Of a stretch of DNA of 6,735 nucleotides, positions 5,408-6,735 are shown in pieces; the stretch's first letter is position 1, and every line of letters starts with the position of its first letter. The notes under the pieces were generated by a model. The model searched no databases. It was not told where the DNA came from and was given only the letters and a program-made list of their open reading frames with translations. The stretch is from an uncultured Clostridia bacterium (GTDB lineage: Bacteria > Bacillota_I > Bacilli_A > RF39 > UBA660). The position numbers and the translations under genes were made by a program. The stretch covers positions 1 to 6,735 of the forward strand of contig CANORX010000053.1 in the NCBI GenBank assembly GCA_947569225.1. The letters run 5' to 3'.

Positions 5408-6601
5408 ATGACTTTATTTGAAGAGTTAAAATGGAGAGGACTTGTAAATGATGTTACTAGTCCAGAAGCAATTGAAGCTATTAATAAGGGGGGACTTAAG
5501 TTTTATATTGGAGTGGATCCTACAGGAGATAGTCTACATATTGGTCATTATTCAACAGTTATAGCTATAGCTAAAAGACTTATGGATCATGGGCATACAC
5601 CTATTATTATTGCAGGTGGTGGAACTGGGCTTATTGGAGACCCTAAACCTAATATAGAAAGACCTATGATTACTAAGGAAGCTGTTAAACATAATATTTC
5701 ATGTATTCAAAAGCAAGTTAGTAATATTTTGGGTGGAGATATTAAAATAGTGAATAATGCTGATTGGTTGTTAGAGATGAATGCAATAGATTTTTTAAGA
5801 GATTATGGAAAACATTTTAATATTAATTATATGATATCTAAGGATACTGTTAAGAGAAGACTTGATATTGGTATTACTTATACAGAGTTTTCTTATATGA
5901 TTTTACAGTCTATAGATTTTCTTAAGTTATATGAGAATTATGGTGTTACTTTGCAAGTAGGTGGACAAGATCAATGGGGTAATATTACTGCTGGTTTAGA
6001 ACTTATTCGTAAGATTCATGGTGATACACCTTGTTATGGTTTTACTGTTCCTCTTGTTACTAGGGCTGATGGAACTAAGTTTGGTAAGAGCGAGAGTGGT
6101 CAGGCTTTGTGGCTTGATAAAGAAAAGACATCTCCTTATGAGCTTTATCAGTATTTGGTTAATTCAGAAGATTCTAAGGTTATTGATTATTTAAAAATGT
6201 TAACTTTTTTAAGTGTTCTAGAGATAGAGAGATTGGAAGAGAGTGTTAAGACTTGTCCTGAAAAACGTGAGGCAGGTAAAACTTTAGCTTATGAAGTGGT
6301 TAAGTTTATTCATGGGTGTGAGGAAGCAGAATTAGCTAAAAGGACAAGTGAAGAAGTGTTTAGTGGTAAGATGAGCGTAAATATGCCAACTATAGAGGTA
6401 AGTGAGAGTGAGTATAATATTCTTGATTTACTTGTTTGTACTAAGTTATGTACTTCTAAGAGTGAAGCTAGACGTATGGTAGAGCAAGGTGGAGTGAAAA
6501 TTAATAATGAAAAGATAGAAGATGTTAATTTTGTTGTTGTTATTGATTCTACTATTGTTCAAAAGGGTAAGAAAAATATTATTAGGGTTGTAAATAAGTA
6601 A
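5408..6601 (+). CDS. tyrS: Tyrosyl-tRNA synthetase
   Basis: This 397-residue class I aminoacyl-tRNA synthetase joins tyrosine to tRNA-Tyr using ATP in the cytosol, normally as a homodimer. The Rossmann catalytic domain carries the HIGH motif exactly (44-47, in DSLHIGHY), the tyrosine-pocket segment GGQDQWGNI (185-193) and the KMSKS-type loop as KFGKS (224-228). An S4-like RNA-binding domain forms the C-terminus from about 335, with SKSEARRMVEQGGVKIN. The length is close to that of bacterial enzymes with this architecture (about 400-420). ATG 5408 is preferred because GGAGGG (5395-5400) lies 7 nt upstream; an in-frame TTG at 5393 overlaps that site. Regulation is by the T-box leader directly upstream. 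Nothing links it functionally to the retron. Confidence 0.98.
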   Translation: MTLFEELKWRGLVNDVTSPEAIEAINKGGLKFYIGVDPTGDSLHIGHYSTVIAIAKRLMDHGHTPIIIAGGGTGLIGDPKPNIERPMITKEAVKHNISCIQKQVSNILGGDIKIVNNADWLLEMNAIDFLRDYGKHFNINYMISKDTVKRRLDIGITYTEFSYMILQSIDFLKLYENYGVTLQVGGQDQWGNITAGLELIRKIHGDTPCYGFTVPLVTRADGTKFGKSESGQALWLDKEKTSPYELYQYLVNSEDSKVIDYLKMLTFLSVLEIERLEESVKTCPEKREAGKTLAYEVVKFIHGCEEAELAKRTSEEVFSGKMSVNMPTIEVSESEYNILDLLVCTKLCTSKSEARRMVEQGGVKINNEKIEDVNFVVVIDSTIVQKGKKNIIRVVNK

Positions 6602-6619
6602 AATTATTTGATTTTTTCC

Positions 6620-6649
6620 TTGATTATTATGACAAAAGTGTATTATAAT
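6620..6649 (+). promoter_or_regulatory. Promoter for the gene at the right edge
   Basis: TTGATT (6620-6625) and a perfect TATAAT (6644-6649) are separated by an 18-nt spacer. Transcription would begin near 6656, and the GGAGGG ribosome site and ATG 6684 follow at suitable distances. Confidence 0.7.
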
Positions 6650-6669
6650 TAGTAGGCTTTTGTTTTTTT
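6632..6669 (+). terminator. Weak candidate tyrS terminator or chance inverted repeat
   Basis: ACAAAAG (6632-6638) and CTTTTGT (6657-6663) are perfect 7-bp inverted repeats, followed by six further T. The stem has few G-C pairs, the loop is 18 nt, and the -10 box of the next promoter lies in the loop. It may therefore be a poor terminator or a coincidence. No better terminator was seen after tyrS. Confidence 0.35.
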
Positions 6670-6683
6670 AGGAGGGAAAAAGA

Positions 6684-6735
6684 ATGAACAGTATTGTTAA
6701 TGAAAATATAAATTTTGATTTAGTATTTAAGAAAT
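6684..6735 (+). CDS. Start of a gene cut by the window edge
   Basis: ATG 6684 follows AGGAGGG (6670-6676) with 7-nt spacing and its own promoter. Seventeen codons are visible, beginning MNSIVNENINFDLVF, and the frame is open to the end. This is too short to identify the product. Confidence 0.7.
   Translation, partial: MNSIVNENINFDLVFKK

Overview
The window is about 70-75% A+T, with all genes on the + strand. It has strong GGAGG-type ribosome binding sites, TATAAT-type promoters and a tyrosine T-box leader, which together point to a low-GC Gram-positive bacterium (Bacillota/Firmicutes). I cannot name the genus from sequence alone. The standard genetic code fits, since Trp is read from TGG and no gene needs TGA as a sense codon.

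Region 1 (1-2245) is a tandem array of three paralogous ankyrin-repeat genes. The first is cut by the window edge. The second starts on TTG. The third overlaps the second by 14 nt and lacks the last ~90 residues of the family. Copies 2 and 3 align collinearly at a fixed offset of 1015 bp over about 450 bp, with identical runs of up to 57 bp, so they are recently duplicated or homogenised.

Region 2 (about 2261-5153) is a retron-like cassette. A candidate extended -10 promoter leads into a ~170-nt structured non-coding RNA. Its ends (2291-2308 and 2442-2459) can pair as retron a1/a2 repeats. It contains an AGC branch-site candidate, a short msr hairpin and a long msd-type hairpin. Next comes a 316-aa reverse transcriptase with the retron signatures NAxxH, YSDD and VTG. 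Overlapping its stop codon is a 579-aa protein with one predicted membrane segment and a zinc-metallopeptidase motif (HELVH plus downstream Glu). By position this is the candidate retron effector, and I do not recognise it as a characterised effector type. By analogy with known retrons the cassette would be an anti-phage system in which RT and msDNA hold the effector in check; that is inference.

Region 3 (5158-6601) is housekeeping: a strong promoter, a T-box riboswitch with a UAC (Tyr) specifier and UGGU tRNA-end bulge, and tyrS encoding tyrosyl-tRNA synthetase. The retron therefore lies between an ankyrin array and a core gene. The window ends with a promoter and the first 17 codons of another gene.
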